In this document: in pieces, positions 30,880-34,579 of the stretch | Layout of the letters: every line of letters starts with the position of its first letter | Numbering within the stretch: position 1 is the stretch's first letter | Assembly: GCF_000306965.1 (NCBI RefSeq) | Contig: NZ_JH976434.1 | Coordinates: 297,117 to 331,695 of the forward strand | Length of the DNA: 34,579 nt | Reading direction: 5' to 3' | Source: Amphibacillus jilinensis Y1 | GTDB lineage: Bacteria; Bacillota; Bacilli; Bacillales; Amphibacillaceae | Notes under the pieces: model-generated | Seen by the model: the letters and a program-made list of their open reading frames with translations, nothing else | Told to the model about the DNA's origin: nothing | The model's database searches: none | Translations under genes and position numbers: made by a program

Positions 30880-33141
30880 TTAGTTCGATTTCTTTGTCCC
30901 CTTGTTATTTGTTAACAACCACAGTGAAGGAAGAACGGTTAAGGTGATTACTAAGCAGATGAGTAAGCCTAATGATACGGTTATTCCCAATTGAGCCATT
31001 CCTGGATGGTTGATGAATATCAAACTACCGAAACCAATCGATGTTGTTAAGGTAGACAATATGATTGCTTTTCCTGTTGTCATCAGAACATAACCAACAC
31101 TTTTGTTAGTTTTTGTTTGTAAACGGTGCAATAGATGGATACTGCTATCGATACCTATGCCGATTAACAACGGAAAGCCGGCAATACTAAGAATATTTAA
31201 TTCTTGACCTAACATAGGTAATAATCCAATGGTGACGTATAAAGTCAACAATAAAGGGACGACAGAGATCATCATTAATTTGAATGATCGGAAAATGCAT
31301 AATAAAAATAATCCAATTATCAACATGCACAAAAGAGAAATAAACAGAATGTCATTTTGTGCAAGACGAACAATTTCATTCATGATAGAAGCCATACCGA
31401 CTGGATGATTGCCAGATGTATCATGTATGGCTGAAGCAATACGCTGATAATTTGTTTCGTCGTATATATTTACAGATGGGATTAATTCAGCTAATAACAT
31501 TCCATCTTTCCCAACAAAGTTAGCAATCAAATGGACAGGTAGATCATCAATCTGCATTTCTTTTGCTGGAAACAAGTCGTCATCTGTGTAGCCAACTTGT
31601 TTCATTACGTGATTGAGCTTGTGGATAATTTCAATTTTTTTTTCTTGTTGTTCAGGTAGATAGTCATAGATAGAGAGAACCTCTTCGACATCATCTCTGC
31701 TTCTTAAGGTTTGTAATCGTTCGTATGTTGTTGGATCCTCATCAACCATAAAAGTTAGTGTATTGGTATTGTAATCAAATTCATCTTCGACAAGATCGGC
31801 CCAGGCTCTGCTGTCAATATCTTCTGGATAAACTGCATCTAGGTTGCCAATAACAGTTGTATCCCTAACAGTAGAAAAGAAGAGAGGCAACAATAATAAA
31901 GCAACAAGGATAACAACGAGTGATTGCTTCTCCAAGAATCTACCGATTATATCCAAAAAAGTGAAGCGGATTTTCTTTTTGTCTTTGAAGGGTTTATTCT
32001 TTTCAACAAGCATAATAAATGCGGGTACAAGAATAATCATCGCTACACATAAAAGGATGATACCAATACTTGAAATCACTCCCATCTGTTCGAAAGCATT
32101 AAATTGGGCAAAAATGAATGTGAAGAAAGCTGCACTGGTCGTTAGTGCACCAATAATAATGCTATTTCCCGTTCCATTCATTGCGGTTTCCATTGCGTGA
32201 ATGGTAGATTGACCTTGTTCGCGTTCTTCTAAATATCTAGACAATAAATGAATAGAAAAATCGATACCTAATCCTACTAACAAGAGCGCAAAACTAACAG
32301 AAAAAAGATTGATAGCACCATAGAGTAAATACGCAACAGCTGCGGTCATTAGTGCCCCAAGCAATAAAGGGTAAATGACCGTTGTTAGTAACAATACCTT
32401 TCGAAAAGAGATCATAATTAATCCGACTATGAGCAAGATCGTAATGAAAAATGTACCGAAAAACCCATCAAGCGCTACTCGATCTGCTTCAATATCTTGA
32501 ATGAAAGCTCCTCCTGTCAATCCAGCTTCGATCTGCTGATAATCTGATTTTTCTAGTAATTCATCAATAGATGCGTACACATCATCGTAGATTCGCTCTC
32601 TTGTTTCAAGAAAATCGGTATTATCAATGTAAAAACGCATCATCATTAAAAAGACGTTTTCCGCTTCATTACTCATGTACTCAACCATGTCGTGGTTACC
32701 AGAGTTTTGTTCTTCTTGAATGGTAGTAAGCAAATCTGTTAATTTATGGATATTTTGATCGTCTATTGCTATTTCCAACTCCTCAAACATTGAGATGTCT
32801 AAATATAGCGAGCCAAAAGCATTCAATTCACTGACGTCTACTTTGTATAAAAAGTCACCTTCAACACCATTAGCTACAAGTTCCTGCTCTAACTCTGTTA
32901 AAAACGCTTTGCTCTTCGCTGCTCCTCCTTTTACTACAACAATGCCGCTTTCTTGGGATTCAAAATATGTTTCGAACTCGGTAATGGCTTGAAAAGCTTC
33001 GCTATCTTCTGGCAGTAATTCTTCCATATCTGAAGAAACCTGAAGATGTAAGGCTCCAATTATGGATAAACAGAAGAGTAGTATACTGGTCAATAAAATC
33101 CTTTTATAATATTTAATGATATATTTTGATAAAATACTCAT
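30880..33141 (-). CDS. RND-superfamily MMPL transporter
   Basis: The 753-residue membrane protein has two tandem halves, each with one N-terminal helix, a large extracellular domain and a five-helix MMPL block. The diagnostic GLGIDFSIHLLSRY (first half) and GIGIDSSIHLLHRL (second half) carry the conserved aspartates of helix 4 and 10. Bacterial members export lipids or hydrophobic compounds by proton motive force. The start ATG at 33141 overlaps the TetR stop (ATGA), so the two are translationally coupled. Substrate unknown; control by the TetR protein is the obvious inference. Confidence 0.9.
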   Translation of the reverse strand: MSILSKYIIKYYKRILLTSILLFCLSIIGALHLQVSSDMEELLPEDSEAFQAITEFETYFESQESGIVVVKGGAAKSKAFLTELEQELVANGVEGDFLYKVDVSELNAFGSLYLDISMFEELEIAIDDQNIHKLTDLLTTIQEEQNSGNHDMVEYMSNEAENVFLMMMRFYIDNTDFLETRERIYDDVYASIDELLEKSDYQQIEAGLTGGAFIQDIEADRVALDGFFGTFFITILLIVGLIMISFRKVLLLTTVIYPLLLGALMTAAVAYLLYGAINLFSVSFALLLVGLGIDFSIHLLSRYLEEREQGQSTIHAMETAMNGTGNSIIIGALTTSAAFFTFIFAQFNAFEQMGVISSIGIILLCVAMIILVPAFIMLVEKNKPFKDKKKIRFTFLDIIGRFLEKQSLVVILVALLLLPLFFSTVRDTTVIGNLDAVYPEDIDSRAWADLVEDEFDYNTNTLTFMVDEDPTTYERLQTLRSRDDVEEVLSIYDYLPEQQEKKIEIIHKLNHVMKQVGYTDDDLFPAKEMQIDDLPVHLIANFVGKDGMLLAELIPSVNIYDETNYQRIASAIHDTSGNHPVGMASIMNEIVRLAQNDILFISLLCMLIIGLFLLCIFRSFKLMMISVVPLLLTLYVTIGLLPMLGQELNILSIAGFPLLIGIGIDSSIHLLHRLQTKTNKSVGYVLMTTGKAIILSTLTTSIGFGSLIFINHPGMAQLGITVSLGLLICLVITLTVLPSLWLLTNNKGTKKSN

Positions 33142-33737
33142 AAAACACCCCACCGTAAAATATTGTTCATAATTGTTGTTAAGTGTTCTTTAGATGATGC
33201 TAGATCATAATCTAACTCTCCTAATATCATACGTTCTAATAAATCATGGAGAGAAATGAGCATGAATTTTGCATAGAAATACGTATCAGGAATTTGAAAG
33301 ATACCTTCTTGGTTCCCTCGATCCAACCATGTTTGAATTTTTAACGTGAAGCGTTCTTCATATTCCTTGTGTTGATGATCGTGTTGAAGAAACGCTAAAA
33401 AATATTCATGATGAATAATTTGAAGTAATTTTTTATGTTTGATTGAAAAATCAACAGCCTTACTAATTAATGAACTCAACACTTCTTTCGTTACAGGAGC
33501 ATCTCTTAACACGGTTAATTCTCGGTCAAATACAAGCACGCTTTTTTCCACAAGCGTCCATGCGAGTTCTGCTTTGCTGTCAAAATAGAGATAGAAGGTA
33601 CCTTTTGCGACATTTGCTTTCGTAGTTATGTCACGAACAGAAATTTTGTTGATTGTATTATCTAACAATAATTGTTCTGCTGATTGGATAATCTTCTTCC
33701 TTGTTTGTTGTGCTTTTTCACTTTTCGTTTTTTTCAC
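33138..33737 (-). CDS. TetR-family repressor
   Basis: The 199-residue regulator has the N-terminal TetR helix-turn-helix: ISVRDITTKANVAKGTFYLY (about 32-51) followed by FDSKAELAW. The C-terminal two thirds is an all-helical ligand domain of no recognised type. I chose the GTG at 33737 with AAAGGTG 8 bp upstream; a GTG at 33746 lies too close to that site. It overlaps the MMPL gene by 4 bp and probably represses this operon. The palindrome TGAACGTTCG at 33771-33780 is a candidate operator. Confidence 0.85.
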   Translation of the reverse strand: MKKTKSEKAQQTRKKIIQSAEQLLLDNTINKISVRDITTKANVAKGTFYLYFDSKAELAWTLVEKSVLVFDRELTVLRDAPVTKEVLSSLISKAVDFSIKHKKLLQIIHHEYFLAFLQHDHQHKEYEERFTLKIQTWLDRGNQEGIFQIPDTYFYAKFMLISLHDLLERMILGELDYDLASSKEHLTTIMNNILRWGVL

Positions 33738-34039
33738 TGACGACACACCTTTGCGCGCATTTTAGAAAACTGAACGTTCGCTATATGGTAATTGTAAATA
33801 GTGGTTTTTCAGATTACAATATACAGTTTTAGTGTTTTGGTCAGTTTTCCCTAACAGATATTGGAGAAATTTCACTATTCGATGGAGTTAATGGATGTAT
33901 TTTTCTCTGAATCAGATAGACAGTTCATCTTAGTTAGAACAAAATCGCTAACGCGACTAAATTACGTCCCAAGTAAGAACTAGTTACTTGAGATTCGTTC
34001 TCGCTTCTATCATAGTGTCATTGCAGTGAGGACTATGTA
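33738..34039. other. Regulatory region of the tetR operon
   Basis: About 300 bp without a gene. It holds the palindrome TGAACGTTCG (33771-33780), repeated CAGTTTT strings (33825, 33842 and the inverse at 33766), and a possible minus-strand promoter with CTGACC and TATTGT 17 bp apart (33845-33817). The rest (33880-34039) shows nothing recognisable. Confidence 0.45.
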
Positions 34040-34548
34040 ATTCAACTTCCTCACTTTTATGTCGGTACATTTTATTGGGCATTAAAACGAGTGAGAAGGG
34101 GTATTCAGAAGGAATTCCTTGATTATGATCGTAAAAAATGCAAGCGAATGAAGCATATTTTTTTTAAACGTTACGAGGAACTTACGGATAAACAACATTG
34201 GTATTTAGGTTTATCAGAGGACTTATGCACAGCCTATCGTTTGAAAAAATCACTTCGTTGCTGATTTGATGAAGCAAAGAGTGGGACAAAGGATCTGTGT
34301 GAAATAAAACAAGGCTCGTATCGATACTATACTTAGGTAGAATAACCAGGTATGAATGCGTTTATTCAAGTCATTGGTACGCTCAAAAGATGGCAACCAG
34401 ATGGTCTAAACAGTTTTGGTTAGGACTTACATAATGGCTTTATTGAAGGTCTTAATAACCAAACCAGCGTCATTAAGTACAACGCATTTAGTTTTAAACG
34501 TTTTGATCGATTTAAGTTAACAGTGTTATTGCATCATCAATATAAAAA
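34040..34548 (+). pseudogene. Decayed ISL3-family transposase (C-terminal part)
   Basis: One frame gives recognisable ISL3 sequence (HFYVGTFYWALKRVRRGIQK, HNGFIEGLNNQTSVIKYNAF, FSFKRFDRFKLTVLLHH) but is broken by four in-frame stops: TGA at about 34261 and TAG/TAA codons at about 34333, 34342 and 34420. NGxIEGxNNxxxxIKxxAFxxxxFxxF is the family's C-terminal DDE signature around the last catalytic glutamate. No start or N-terminal half is present. It is a fossil of an older insertion. Confidence 0.85.
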
Positions 34549-34579
34549 GGTTCTCTGTCAAATGTGGTGGTGTAATGTT
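34549..34579 (+). repeat. Terminal repeat of another ISL3-family element entering the right edge
   Basis: GGTTCT...AATGTGGTGGTGT matches the left element's terminal repeat over the 13-base core and GGnTCT. It points rightward, so its element lies beyond the window and abuts the end of the transposase pseudogene. Confidence 0.65.

Overview
The window looks like chromosome from a low-GC, endospore-forming member of the Bacillaceae. The evidence is AT-rich DNA, strong AGGAGG-type ribosome sites, an alpha/beta-type SASP, a YjcZ-type mini-protein, a YhcN/YlaJ lipoprotein, a complete GerA-type germinant receptor operon and a CtsR-controlled clpP. Nothing suggests a plasmid or a prophage. Both ends lie in ISL3-family transposon sequence: the left end is cut inside a transposase, and the right end holds a decayed transposase followed by the terminal repeat of another copy. 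The window may therefore be a contig broken at repeats.

Layout. 1-418: 5' part of an ISL3 element. 437-1165: clpP with its terminator and a promoter overlapping a CtsR box. 1454-1624: tRNA-Arg(CCG) with promoter and terminator. 1863-4008: PucR-type regulator and the multi-sugar ABC ATPase msmX. 4262-7376: SASP, fumarase C, VanY-type lipoprotein and an IDEAL-domain protein. 7707-10517: CDF cation exporter, AzlC/AzlD amino-acid exporter and a methionine aminopeptidase. 10720-14002: GH127 beta-L-arabinofuranosidase with a divergent AraC regulator. 14153-16325: YjcZ, a short-chain reductase and a PLP-dependent sulfur amino-acid lyase. 16469-20579: the receptor operon in order A-C-D-B. 20994-21665: a CstR-like repressor and a degenerate membrane rhodanese. 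22079-23932: luxS and an M20 dipeptidase. 24080-28077: spore lipoprotein, YhdB-like protein, secreted flavinylated fumarate-reductase-like lipoprotein and an HtrA-like protease without PDZ. 28210-30629: a strongly promoted short RNA or peptide gene, hairpin repeats, an OFA-family transporter and a DUF2294 protein. 30880-33737: TetR regulator translationally coupled to an RND/MMPL transporter.

The most striking feature is not a gene. Twelve copies of a dispersed intergenic repeat of about 150 bp lie between 1166 and 30790, roughly one per 3 kb. The full-length form has three stem-loops, and paired arms change together between some copies. Three copies sit exactly between a stop codon and that gene's terminator. 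One internally deleted copy has become the last 20 or so codons of azlC. I do not recognise it as a named family.

How genes work together: msmX and GH127 fit plant-polysaccharide use with carbon catabolite control (a near-perfect cre lies before msmX). Fumarase and the extracellular fumarate-reductase-like lipoprotein, with a CRP/FNR-type box upstream, suggest fumarate handling under oxygen limitation. The spore genes are scattered and not in one cluster.
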